The notes under the pieces were generated by a model. The model had not been told where the DNA came from. It worked only from the letters and a program-made list of their open reading frames with translations, and searched no databases. This document shows positions 26,676 through 34,228 of a stretch of 64,000 nt of DNA, piece by piece; the stretch's first letter is position 1, and every line of letters begins with the position of its first letter. The position numbers and the translations under genes are program-made. This DNA is from Rhodoplanes serenus (GTDB taxonomy: Bacteria > Pseudomonadota > Alphaproteobacteria > Rhizobiales > Xanthobacteraceae). The stretch spans positions 1-64,000 of the forward strand of contig CAMAWG010000003.1 of NCBI GenBank assembly GCA_945861855.1, in the 5' to 3' direction.

Positions 26676-27194
26676 TTAGCTCTTGGTTTTTGCCAGATAG
26701 GCTTCGAGTTGTTCCAAGGTGCCGCTCCAGCCACCCGTCATGCTGGCATGACCCTCGTCGAAGGTCTTCTGTTCCTCGGCGGTCGCATTGTGCGCCGACC
26801 AGCGGATGGTGAACTTGGTCTTACCACCAGGCTGCTCCTCGAAGGTAAACACCGACAGCATCTCGATCGGCCAGGTCGGCGCCATCGGGTGGCGCGCGAG
26901 ACCGCCCTTCTCGTCCGAGAACGAGTTGATGAACACGATCCTTTCCGGCGGCACGATCTCGCGATAGACTTGCCTGCCCCACATGATCGATCCGTCCGGC
27001 GTCTTCATGCCGTAGTGGAAGGTGCCGCCGGGACGGAAATCCATTTTCGGTTGCACGATGGTGACGCCCTTGGGGCCCCACCACTGCTGCATGCGCTCCG
27101 GCTCGGTGAAGCATTTCCAGACCAGATCGCGCGGCGCGTCGAGCACCCGCGAAATGACGAAGTCGGCACTGGCCGCGGTTTGAATTGAAGTCAT
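26676..27194 (-). CDS. SRPBCC (AHSA1-like) domain protein
   Basis: This 172-residue AHSA1-type protein has DFVISRVLDAPRDLVWKCFTEPERMQQWWGPKG, MDFRPGGTFHYGMKTPDG, YREIVPPERIVFINSFSDEKG and the end block TFDEGHASMTGGWSGTLEQLEAYL. It is closely similar in layout to the last gene of the operon (25198-25671), suggesting duplication. The fold binds hydrophobic small molecules; no catalytic residue is evident. It starts 25 bp after the VOC gene. Confidence 0.9.
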   Translation of the reverse strand: MTSIQTAASADFVISRVLDAPRDLVWKCFTEPERMQQWWGPKGVTIVQPKMDFRPGGTFHYGMKTPDGSIMWGRQVYREIVPPERIVFINSFSDEKGGLARHPMAPTWPIEMLSVFTFEEQPGGKTKFTIRWSAHNATAEEQKTFDEGHASMTGGWSGTLEQLEAYLAKTKS

Positions 27195-27219
27195 TTTGCT
27201 GTCTCGCTCCCTGTCCGGA

Positions 27220-27627
27220 TCACTGCGCGACGATGACCATCCAGCCGACTCCGAACTTGTCGGCGACCATGCCGAACTTCGGCGAGAAGAAGGTCTTTGC
27301 CATCGGCATCTGCACCTTGCCGCCGTCGGCCAGTGCGCCGAACAGCTTTTCGGCTTCGGCTTCGTCCTTCGCCGTGATGGAAAGCGAGAAGCCCTTGAAA
27401 TCGGGCTGGCCCGCGCACATCCCGTCGGACGCCATCACCGAAGTGTCGCCGATGCGGAAGCAGGAGTGCATGATCTTTTCGGCGCCGCCCGGCGGGGAGT
27501 AGTTCGCGCCGTCGGGGTTTTCCTTGAAGCGCATCAGCATCTCGACCTTGGCGCCGAGCGTCTTCTTGTAGAAGTCGAGAGCCTCTTCGCAACGGCCGTC
27601 GAAGAACAGATAGGGCTGGACCAGCAT
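27220..27627 (-). CDS. VOC-family (PhnB-like) protein
   Basis: This vicinal-oxygen-chelate fold protein is of the PhnB/3-demethylubiquinone-9 methyltransferase-like subgroup: VQPYLFFDGRCEEALDFYKKTLGAKVEML, then GGAEKIMHSCFRIGDTSVMASDG, and VDKFGVGWMV at the end. GGAG precedes the ATG at 27627, which gives 135 residues; the track's upstream Met is less likely. Despite the PhnB label such proteins have no proven role in phosphonate use. It is the first structural gene after the ArsR regulator, separated by 108 bp. It may have its own promoter or be read through from arsR. Confidence 0.9.
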   Translation of the reverse strand: MLVQPYLFFDGRCEEALDFYKKTLGAKVEMLMRFKENPDGANYSPPGGAEKIMHSCFRIGDTSVMASDGMCAGQPDFKGFSLSITAKDEAEAEKLFGALADGGKVQMPMAKTFFSPKFGMVADKFGVGWMVIVAQ

Positions 27628-27735
27628 GAAACGCTCCTTTTCTTTCGTCGGGCTTTGCATTGGGTGAGAAGAAAACGCCGCGTCTATGACACAAGCGTGG
27701 CGAGAAGCATTTTCGCGCCCGACTCCAGGCCGATG

Positions 27736-28122
27736 CTACTTTTTGCGGACACGCTTCTTCTCCTGCTTCTGCTTCCCTGGCGCTTTTTCCCGCGGGGTTT
27801 CGGATTGCAGCGTGCGGAGATAGTCCTCCAGCCGGTCCAGGCGCTGCTCCCAAAGCCGGCGGTACTCTTCGAGCCATTCGTCCACGCCCTTGAGCGCCTG
27901 CGGCTCGATCCGGCACGGCCGCCACTGCGCCTCGCGCCCGCGCGCGATCAGGCCCGCGTGCTCAAGCACCTTCAGATGCCTGGAGACGGCGGGCAGGCTG
28001 ATGGCGAAGGGCTCGGCCAGTTCCGACACCGAGGTTTGCCCGAGCGCCAGCCGCGCCAGGATCGCCCGGCGCGTCGGGTCGGCAAGGGCTGAGAAGGTGG
28101 CGCTCAGACGATCGGTGGACAT
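27736..28122 (-). CDS. ArsR-family transcriptional regulator
   Basis: The winged-helix regulator has the typical N-terminus MSTDRLSATFSALADPTRRAILARLALGQTSVSELA and recognition helix ISLPAVSRHLKVLEHAGLI. The metal-sensing cysteine motif of ArsR/SmtB (ELCVCDL) is absent, so it probably responds to something other than a metal. The C-terminus is a helical segment (WEQRLDRLEDYLRTL) and a very basic tail (KQKQEKKRVRKK). I start at 28122, the conserved Met; the track start at 28167 lies inside the palindromic operator region. It heads a run of VOC, SRPBCC and DUF1428 genes that it presumably controls. Confidence 0.92.
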   Translation of the reverse strand: MSTDRLSATFSALADPTRRAILARLALGQTSVSELAEPFAISLPAVSRHLKVLEHAGLIARGREAQWRPCRIEPQALKGVDEWLEEYRRLWEQRLDRLEDYLRTLQSETPREKAPGKQKQEKKRVRKK

Positions 28123-28137
28123 GACGAACTTAGCCAA

Positions 28138-28164
28138 TCTGTTAAATAACAGAACGGTTAAATA
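28138..28164. promoter_or_regulatory. Putative ArsR operator / promoter region
   Basis: A perfect inverted repeat with 7-bp arms and a 2-bp centre, TCTGTTA-AA-TAACAGA (28138-28153), lies 16 bp upstream of the arsR start. The octamer GTTAAATA occurs twice, at 28141 and 28157, with a 16-bp period. The AT-rich stretch stands out from the GC-rich surroundings and is where the promoter should be. Autoregulation by the ArsR protein is an inference. Confidence 0.6.
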
Positions 28165-28211
28165 CACAAGCTGGAGACGCCGGTCAAGCGCCTCGCATCA
28201 AAAAAAGTCGC

Positions 28212-28448
28212 CTAGTCTTCGAAGGTGTTGTGGCCGGCCAGCCGGCTCCGCAGTGCGGCGGTTTCGCTGACCGCCCCCGCCACGGAATCCACCAAGGATT
28301 CCTTGCGGGCCTTGGTCCTGGCGGGACGCCGGGCCTTGGACCGCGCCTTGGATCGAGACTTCAACGTCGCCACAGCTTTGCGCTTCTTGGCCGATCGCTT
28401 CGCGGATTTGCGAGCTTTTTTCCGAGCGACCGTTCGAGCCTTAGCCAT
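28212..28448 (-). CDS. Small highly basic protein, histone-H1-like composition
   Basis: The 78-residue product has an N-terminal half made almost entirely of Lys, Arg, Ala and Ser (ARKKARKSAKRSAKKRKA and KSRSKARSKARRPARTKARK), followed by a short normal helix (DSVAGAVSETAALRSRL). The ATG at 28448 has a strong GGGAGG site. The composition resembles the C-terminal tails of bacterial H1-like proteins and Ku/LigD-associated basic proteins, so it may bind nucleic acid. It has no recognised domain. It stands alone between the arsR operon and a cupin gene. Confidence 0.7.
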   Translation of the reverse strand: MAKARTVARKKARKSAKRSAKKRKAVATLKSRSKARSKARRPARTKARKESLVDSVAGAVSETAALRSRLAGHNTFED

Positions 28449-28532
28449 CGTTTGCCTCCCGCCTTGTGCAATCGCCCCCGAGATTTTCGGACAGTCTAGC
28501 GCTCATGCGACAGGCAAAGCCAGCGGGCGTTC

Positions 28533-29186
28533 TCACCCTTGCGGCGTCGCGATCGGAGCGTCGACGAAGACCTTGTACTGCTGCACGCGGGGCTTTGCCT
28601 TGTCTTCCTCGTTGACGAACTGGAACGAGCTTTTGCCGATCAGGGTGCGCGGCAGCACCATGACACGGATGAAGCGGCTCGGCCGGTCCATCGCCGCCTG
28701 CGCGAACACCGGATCGGAGCCGGTCTCGTACCAGGCGCTGCCGGGGCCGTAGGAGGTCGAGCGGCCGTGGGTGTCGATGCGGATGCCGCCGTCGAGCAGG
28801 CAGCGGATGCCGGGGCCCCAATGCTTGTGCAGGAACGCGCAGCCGCCGGGCGGGAACGTGACGCTGTCGCCGCGCAACAGCAACTCGCCCTGCGGAATGG
28901 TATCGAGCGCGGCGGCTATTTTCTCCTGCGAGCGGAGTGCGCCCTTGAGCGGCGCGCTGCTGCTGTTGGACGCCGCCATTTCGAAGCGCCACAGCGTGAC
29001 GCCGTCCTTGCCGGCGGTGAGCGAACACGCGCCCTCGCCGTGCCAGGCCTCGCCGTCATTGAACGTCTTGCCGTCGATTGAGACCGCGCCATGCACCACG
29101 AAGATCATGCGGGCGAGCGCGGGCAATGACAGCGGGGCGGCGGCGCCGCTGATGGAATCCTCGTAGAGCCGCATCATCGGAATCAT
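28533..29186 (-). CDS. Cupin-domain protein
   Basis: The 217-residue protein looks like a bicupin. The first half has RMIFVVHGAVSIDGKTFNDGEAWHGEG. The second has GDSVTFPPGGCAFLHKHWGPGIRCLLDGGIRIDTHGR followed by YGPGSAWYETGSDPVFA, which fits a cupin barrel with possible metal ligands in HKH. The N-terminus starts MIPMMRLYEDSISG. No signal peptide is visible. Its substrate is unknown; related proteins are mostly annotated as hypothetical cupins. It is upstream of nothing obvious and 62 bp from vapC. Confidence 0.75.
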   Translation of the reverse strand: MIPMMRLYEDSISGAAAPLSLPALARMIFVVHGAVSIDGKTFNDGEAWHGEGACSLTAGKDGVTLWRFEMAASNSSSAPLKGALRSQEKIAAALDTIPQGELLLRGDSVTFPPGGCAFLHKHWGPGIRCLLDGGIRIDTHGRSTSYGPGSAWYETGSDPVFAQAAMDRPSRFIRVMVLPRTLIGKSSFQFVNEEDKAKPRVQQYKVFVDAPIATPQG

Positions 29187-29248
29187 GAGTTGACCTTCCT
29201 ACCTGAAAAGCTCGATCAGCACCTTCGCAGTGAGATCGGACGTGGCCC

Positions 29249-29647
29249 TCACGGCTGCCATGCAGCGGCGATGTCGGTCTGTGAAAAATCGTCGCCTTTG
29301 AACAGCAGCGGCGCGTTGCGGGATTTGGCCAGCGCGTAGGAAAAGCAATCGGCGAGATTGAGCGATGCGCGGTGGCGGCCCTTGCCGTAGCGGTCGAAGG
29401 CATCAACTGCCGCGTTCGTCACCATCCCATCCACCGGTGCTACTTCGATGGCGAAGGTCCGGAGCAGTTCTTCCACCGTTGACCTGGCGACAGTGCGCGA
29501 GCGCCCGGTCAAAACCATCACGGTTTCGAGATAGGTTACGCTCGAGCAGACCGCTTCATCGCTCCGATCGAGGACGTCGACAAGGAAATCCCGCTCGTTC
29601 TCGCGGGCCGCAATGGCGAACATCGCCGACGTATCCACGACGATCAT
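29249..29647 (-). CDS. vapC: VapC-type PIN-domain ribonuclease toxin
   Basis: The PIN domain opens with MIVVDTSAMFAIAARE (first catalytic Asp at residue 5), has SSVTYLETVMVL with the conserved Glu, and ends in LNLADCFSYALAKSRNAPLLFKGDDF, which carries the remaining acidic residues. All four acidic positions expected of an active toxin are present in 132 residues. Its ATG overlaps the stop of vapB by 4 bp. VapC toxins cleave tRNA or rRNA; the target here is not predictable. Confidence 0.93.
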   Translation of the reverse strand: MIVVDTSAMFAIAARENERDFLVDVLDRSDEAVCSSVTYLETVMVLTGRSRTVARSTVEELLRTFAIEVAPVDGMVTNAAVDAFDRYGKGRHRASLNLADCFSYALAKSRNAPLLFKGDDFSQTDIAAAWQP

Positions 29648-29901
29648 TTCGGCACGCCGTTCTCGTCATAGCCGATGATCTCATCGGGAGAGCGCGGATC
29701 GTCGACTGGCAAGGAATCGAAATAGGCGAGCAGTTCGGCAAGCCTCTTGCGATCCACGCGACCTTTGCGCTGCGGCGGTCCGAGCTTGGCAAGACGTTCG
29801 TCCACCGCGCGCTCGACCGCATCGGTGATCGTTTCGCCGGTCCGGCCAGCGAGTTCCCGAATCTTGGCCTCGGCTTCAGGTTTCTTGATAAAAACGCCCA
29901 T
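29644..29901 (-). CDS. vapB: VapB-type antitoxin (PSK operon transcription factor family)
   Basis: The 85-residue antitoxin has an N-terminal DNA-binding part (MGVFIKKPEAEAKIRELAGRTGETITDAVERAVDERL) of the Rv0623-like/PSK family and a C-terminal toxin-wrapping part (LLAYFDSLPVDDPRSPDEIIGYDENGVPK). It lies before vapC with a 4-bp overlap. Two copies of a 10-bp palindrome lie immediately upstream of its ATG and are good candidates for autoregulation by the VapBC complex. Confidence 0.93.
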   Translation of the reverse strand: MGVFIKKPEAEAKIRELAGRTGETITDAVERAVDERLAKLGPPQRKGRVDRKRLAELLAYFDSLPVDDPRSPDEIIGYDENGVPK

Positions 29902-29909
29902 CGGGCCTC

Positions 29910-29940
29910 AGTATATACTCTTCAGTCTATAGTATATACT
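29910..29940. promoter_or_regulatory. Twin palindromic vapBC operator/promoter
   Basis: The perfect 10-bp palindrome AGTATATACT occurs twice, at 29910-29919 and 29931-29940, start to start 21 bp, that is two helical turns. The copies sit 9 bp upstream of the vapB ATG. TATACT inside each copy resembles a -10 box, so bound VapBC would block the promoter. A GAGG site lies between the proximal copy and the start codon. Confidence 0.75.
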
Positions 29941-29963
29941 ATGAAGGAAGGTAGCACCAGCAC

Positions 29964-31241
29964 TCAATTCTTTTCCCTTTTGACCGCCTGCCAGCCGATG
30001 TCGCGGCGGCAGAAGCCTTCGGGCCATTCGATCCGGTCGACTGCCGCATAGGCTCGCGCCTGAGCCTGGCTCACGGTCTTGCCGCGCGCCGAGACGCCGA
30101 GCACGCGGCCACCGTTGGCGACAATCTTGCCGCCGTCCAATTTGGTGCCGGCGTGGAAAATCTCCACGCCCTCGATCCCGCCCGCGGCCTCCAGCCCCTC
30201 GATCACCGAGCCGCGCTGGTAATCCCCCGGATAGCCCTTGGCTGCCATCACAACCGTCAGCGCCGCGTCCGGATACCAGCGCAGGTCGAAGCTCCTGAGC
30301 TGCCCGTCGCATGACGCGATCAGCGCCGGGACGATATCCGACATCAGGCGCAGCGTCAGCACCTGCGTCTCCGGATCGCCGAAACGCACGTTGTATTCGA
30401 TCAGCTTGGGGCCTTCCTTCGTGATCATCAGGCCCGCGAACAGCACGCCCTTGTAGGGCGAACCCATCGCCTTCATCGCCCGCATGGTCGGAACAACGAT
30501 CTCGTCCATCGTCCGCGCGGTCATCTCCGGCGTCATCACTGGCGCCGGCGAATAGGCGCCCATGCCGCCGGTGTTGGGCCCGGTGTCGCCGTCGCCGACG
30601 CGTTTGTGGTCCTGCGCCGAGGCGAGCGGAATGGCCGTCTCGCCGTCGCACAACGCGAAGAATGACGCCTCCTCGCCGACCAGAAACTCCTCGATCACGA
30701 CCTCGGCGCCGGCCTGGCCCAATCCGCCGCCGAACATCATGTCGATGGCCGCCTCGGCTTCGGCGAGTTCCTCGGGGATGATGACGCCCTTGCCGGCCGC
30801 GAGACCGTCGGCCTTGATGACGATCGGCATGCCCTGCTTGCGGACATAGGCCTTCGCCGGCTCGGTCGACGTGAATCGCTCGTAGGCCGCGGTCGGGATG
30901 CCGTTGGCGCGGCACAGATCCTTGGTGAAGCCCTTCGAGCCCTCCAGCCGCGCGGCCAATCTGCTCGGGCCGAACGCCTTGATGCCTTCGGCAACCAGGT
31001 CGTCGACGATGCCGGCAACCAGCGGCGCCTCCGGCCCGACCACCACCAGATCGATCGCATGCCTCTTGCAACACGCGATCACCGCCGCGTGGTCGGCGAT
31101 GTCGAGCGCCACGCATTCGGCCTCCCGCGCGATACCGGCGTTGCCCGGCGCGCAGATCAACCGGTCGGTCAGCGTGCTGGAGGCGATCTTCCAGGCCAGA
31201 GCGTGCTCGCGGCCACCGGAGCCGAGGAGGAGAATGTTCAT
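29964..31241 (-). CDS. purD: Phosphoribosylamine-glycine ligase (GAR synthetase)
   Basis: PurD joins phosphoribosylamine and glycine using ATP, the second step of de novo purine synthesis. It has the N-domain [19 protein letters not shown], the ATP-grasp blocks ([16 protein letters not shown], then [20 protein letters not shown]) and the signature [11 protein letters not shown] with metal-binding residues. I start at the ATG at 31241 (425 residues) rather than the track's TTG at 31250. It is not in a pur operon here, being flanked by vapBC downstream and a divergent small secreted protein upstream. Confidence 0.97.
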   Translation of the reverse strand: MNILLLGSGGREHALAWKIASSTLTDRLICAPGNAGIAREAECVALDIADHAAVIACCKRHAIDLVVVGPEAPLVAGIVDDLVAEGIKAFGPSRLAARLEGSKGFTKDLCRANGIPTAAYERFTSTEPAKAYVRKQGMPIVIKADGLAAGKGVIIPEELAEAEAAIDMMFGGGLGQAGAEVVIEEFLVGEEASFFALCDGETAIPLASAQDHKRVGDGDTGPNTGGMGAYSPAPVMTPEMTARTMDEIVVPTMRAMKAMGSPYKGVLFAGLMITKEGPKLIEYNVRFGDPETQVLTLRLMSDIVPALIASCDGQLRSFDLRWYPDAALTVVMAAKGYPGDYQRGSVIEGLEAAGGIEGVEIFHAGTKLDGGKIVANGGRVLGVSARGKTVSQAQARAYAAVDRIEWPEGFCRRDIGWQAVKREKN

Positions 31242-31345
31242 GCGGGACAAGGACTAGCACGGCCGCAAGCGCGGACGGAACTTGGCCGTCCACAGCGTCC
31301 ACACCCGCCTCGACGCGGCGGCATGGGCGTGATTTGCTGGATGCC

Positions 31346-31681
31346 ATGAAAATCCTGGTGGCGTTGCTATTGTTTGTTGCAGGCTTGACGGCCCCCGCCG
31401 CCGCCGGCGAGTACACGCTGGAAAACCGGCCGCAGGTCTCTTTCAAGAACGGGCCGGTCCACGTCTCCCCCTATCCGCAAGGCGTCCGCGCCGCCTCGGT
31501 CTGGAATTCCGACGCCTGCTGGCGCGATTGCAAATCGTCCTGCGCCTGGAAAATGGACTATTGCGTCGGCTCCGCCAGTCCGGACGCCTGCCGCCCGCAT
31601 CTCGACGCCTGCGACCGGTCCTGCCAGCGCTCCTGCCGCAGCCCGTGGAGCGGCCCGCTGCTCGGCTTCATCGATTTCTAG
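31346..31681 (+). CDS. Small secreted cysteine-rich protein
   Basis: From the ATG at 31346 the product has 111 residues with a clear signal peptide (KILVALLLFVAGLTAPAAAG). The mature protein contains eight cysteines clustered in about 45 residues (CWRDCKSSC, YC, ACR, ACDRSCQRSC), a spacing that suggests four disulphides or a metal-binding knot in the periplasm. No known family was recognised. It is divergent from purD and precedes an MFS transporter by 53 bp. Confidence 0.75.
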   Translation: MKILVALLLFVAGLTAPAAAGEYTLENRPQVSFKNGPVHVSPYPQGVRAASVWNSDACWRDCKSSCAWKMDYCVGSASPDACRPHLDACDRSCQRSCRSPWSGPLLGFIDF

Positions 31682-31734
31682 GCTTTCGTCATTCCGGGAC
31701 GGCCCCGCGTGTCATGGGTTAGTCTCACGCTCAG

Positions 31735-32928
31735 ATGTTTGAAAAGTTCACCGCCCGTTTCCGCTCAAGCGACACCAACCACCGTCTGCTCGTGCCGCTG
31801 CTCATCAGCACCATGCTGGTGCAACTCGTTACAGCGATGGTGCGCGTCACCACCTCCTACCGCGCGGTCGAGCTCGATCTGTCGATCGTCTGGCTCGGCC
31901 TGATCGCCGCAACCTTTGCCATCTGCCCGATCCTGATCGCGGTCCGCGTCGGCCGCCAGATCGACCGCGGCTACGACGCGCAGACGAGCTGGCTCGGCGC
32001 CGTCATCTTCGCTTTCGCCTGCACGGGCTTCACGTTCGCCTCGTCGCCGGTGGCGCTGCTGGTTGCATCCACCGTCATGGGCACCGGCCACATCATGCTG
32101 ATGGCGAGCCAGCAGATGCTGTGCGTGCGCGCGGCAGGCCCCCGCAGCCTGGAATCGGTGTTCGGCAACTACATGGTGGCCGGCGCCATCGGCCAAGGCA
32201 TCGGGCCCTATGTGGTCGGCTGGGTCGGCGGCGCCGCGTCGGTGCCGCCCACGCAGACGCTGTTCGTGATCGCCGCGATCATCTCGGTGCTGTCGTTCGG
32301 AGTCGCGCTGGCGATGCGGCCCGGGCCCGACAAGCCGCTGGCCAAGGGCGCGAGCGAGATCGTCCCGGTCCGGCAGATCGTGCGCATCCCCGGTCTGGTC
32401 GCGGTGGTGCTTGCCGGCGTGATCCTGGTGTCCTCCTCCGACATCATCCTGATCTACATTCCATTGCTCGGCGCCGAGCGCAACATCGACGTCCATGCCG
32501 TAGGCCTCTTGCTGACGGTGCGGGCGGCGTTCTCGATGGTGGCGCGGGTGTTCTACGCCCGCATCGTCGGCATCGTCGGCCGCTGGCCGCTGATGATCGC
32601 CTCAACCTTCGCCTGCGGCCTGAGCTACGCCGCGTTCGCGGCTCCGCTGCCGCTGTGGGCGATGCATGTCTCGATCGCGGTGATGGGCTTCTCGTTCGGG
32701 CTCGCGACCACGCTCAGCATCACCATCGTGGTCGACATGACCACCGCGGGCGCGCGCGGCACCACCAATTCACTCCGCATCATGAGCAATCGCGTCGGCC
32801 AGTTCGTGCTGCCGTTCGGCGCGGGACTGGTGGCGGCAGCGGCCGGACTTGCCGGACTGTTCCTGATCCTTGCGGTGGCCATCGGCGGTTCGGCCGCGGC
32901 GATGGCCTGGAGGCGGCCAGCGGCGTGA
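31735..32928 (+). CDS. MFS transporter
   Basis: The 397-residue protein has about twelve hydrophobic helices typical of the major facilitator superfamily. A cytoplasmic loop after helix 2 reads VGRQIDRGYDAQ, a loose form of the MFS motif A (GxxxDRxGR), and a long loop occurs midway (AMRPGPDKPLAKGASEIVPVRQIVRIPG). Substrate and direction cannot be derived from the sequence; its short loops and length fit drug or metabolite exporters. No regulator or biosynthetic gene is adjacent. Confidence 0.88.
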   Translation: MFEKFTARFRSSDTNHRLLVPLLISTMLVQLVTAMVRVTTSYRAVELDLSIVWLGLIAATFAICPILIAVRVGRQIDRGYDAQTSWLGAVIFAFACTGFTFASSPVALLVASTVMGTGHIMLMASQQMLCVRAAGPRSLESVFGNYMVAGAIGQGIGPYVVGWVGGAASVPPTQTLFVIAAIISVLSFGVALAMRPGPDKPLAKGASEIVPVRQIVRIPGLVAVVLAGVILVSSSDIILIYIPLLGAERNIDVHAVGLLLTVRAAFSMVARVFYARIVGIVGRWPLMIASTFACGLSYAAFAAPLPLWAMHVSIAVMGFSFGLATTLSITIVVDMTTAGARGTTNSLRIMSNRVGQFVLPFGAGLVAAAAGLAGLFLILAVAIGGSAAAMAWRRPAA

Positions 32929-33049
32929 CAGTCCGCCGCATCGCGATGCGGATATCGGCTTGGTCTCACGGTACTGTGCCTGGAACCGCATTTCCCCCTT
33001 TCAACGTGCTAGCTTGAGCAGGGCGATCATCATGCTCGCCAGGACTGAC

Positions 33050-34042
33050 ATGAAGCGGCGCGAATTCATCACGTTCGCCGGCGTTGCGGCGGCAGCGAGT
33101 GCATGGCCGCTCGCGGCGCGAGCGCAGCAACTGACCATGCCGGTGATCGGGTTCCTCAACCCCACATCGCCTGACACAATGACGGACCGTCTGCGTGGAT
33201 TTCGCCAGGGCCTTAAAGACACCGGGCTTGTCGAAGGCGAGAACGTGGCGATCGACTACCGCTGGGCCAACAATCAAATCGACCGGCTGCCGGCGCTGGC
33301 GGCCGAACTGGTTCGCCGGCAGGTGGCCGTGATCGCCACGACCGGAAGCAGCGCTCCGGCGTTGGCGGCCAAGGCGGCAACCACGGCCATCCCTATCGTC
33401 TTCAACGTCTCCGAAGACCCGGTCAGGCTTGGTCTTGTCGCCAGCCTCGCGCGGCCGGGCGGCAATGTGACAGGAGTCAATTTTTTCAGTGGGGAGTTGG
33501 CGGCAAAGCGGTTGGAACTTCTGCGCGAACTGGTGCTTGGAACGGCTCGTGTTGCCGTGCTCGTCAATCCGTCTAATGCCTCCAATACCGAAACCACGTT
33601 GAGAGACATGGAAGTGGCTGGTCGCACCATCGGGTTGCAGATCCAGGTCTTCAACGCCAGCACTAACCGCGAGATCGACGCCGCCTTCGCAACATTTATG
33701 CGCGAGCGGCCTGACGCGCTCTTCGTCGGCATCGATCCCTTCTTAAGCAGCCGGCGTGTCCAAATTGTCCAGCTGGCGGCGCGTCACACGATCCCCGCGA
33801 CATATTCTGGGCGCCACTTTGCCGAAGTCGGCGGGCTGATGAGCTACGGAAGCAACCTTACGGATGCGTATCGTCAGGTGGGCGTCTATACCGGCCGCAT
33901 CCTCAAGGGTGCGAAGCCGGCAGAACTGCCCGTGGTGCAGCCGAGCAAGTTCGAGCTGATCATCAACGCACAGACGGCCAGGATGCTCGGCCTCATTATG
34001 CCGCAGTCGCTGCTCTCGACCGCCGACGAGGTGATCGAATAA
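33050..34042 (+). CDS. ABC transporter substrate-binding protein (PF04392 type) with Tat-like signal
   Basis: The N-terminus MKRREFITFAGVAAAASAWPLAARAQ is a Tat-like signal with twin Arg, as is usual for this family. The mature part has MPVIGFLNPTSPD, GFRQGLKDTGLVEGENVAIDYRWA, IVFNVSEDPVRLGLVASLARPGGNVTG and the end block AQTARMLGLIMPQSLLSTADEVIE, all typical of the ABC_sub_bind proteins that are multiplied in Bradyrhizobium-type genomes. AGGA precedes the ATG at 33050, giving 330 residues. Permease and ATPase genes are missing nearby. Its codon use is less GC-biased than its neighbours. The ligand is unknown. Confidence 0.92.
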   Translation: MKRREFITFAGVAAAASAWPLAARAQQLTMPVIGFLNPTSPDTMTDRLRGFRQGLKDTGLVEGENVAIDYRWANNQIDRLPALAAELVRRQVAVIATTGSSAPALAAKAATTAIPIVFNVSEDPVRLGLVASLARPGGNVTGVNFFSGELAAKRLELLRELVLGTARVAVLVNPSNASNTETTLRDMEVAGRTIGLQIQVFNASTNREIDAAFATFMRERPDALFVGIDPFLSSRRVQIVQLAARHTIPATYSGRHFAEVGGLMSYGSNLTDAYRQVGVYTGRILKGAKPAELPVVQPSKFELIINAQTARMLGLIMPQSLLSTADEVIE

Positions 34043-34228
34043 AGCCTCTGTTTGTTGCGGTGCATGAGTCTGCTTCTGGCACACCGCGGATATCCCAATG
34101 GCACTCATGAATGTCCGTTTGCGGGGGCAACACAGACCTAGAGCAAGCCCCATCCAGAATGCGCAACTTATGAAGTTCGCATCCTGGCCGGCGCAAAATG
34201 CCCCGGAAATCGGCTACTGTCATGAGCC

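Noticed and set aside
31686-31725. Second copy of the palindromic intergenic repeat
   Set aside because: Only a short CGTCATTCCGGGACGG-like fragment is present and no second arm could be paired with it.
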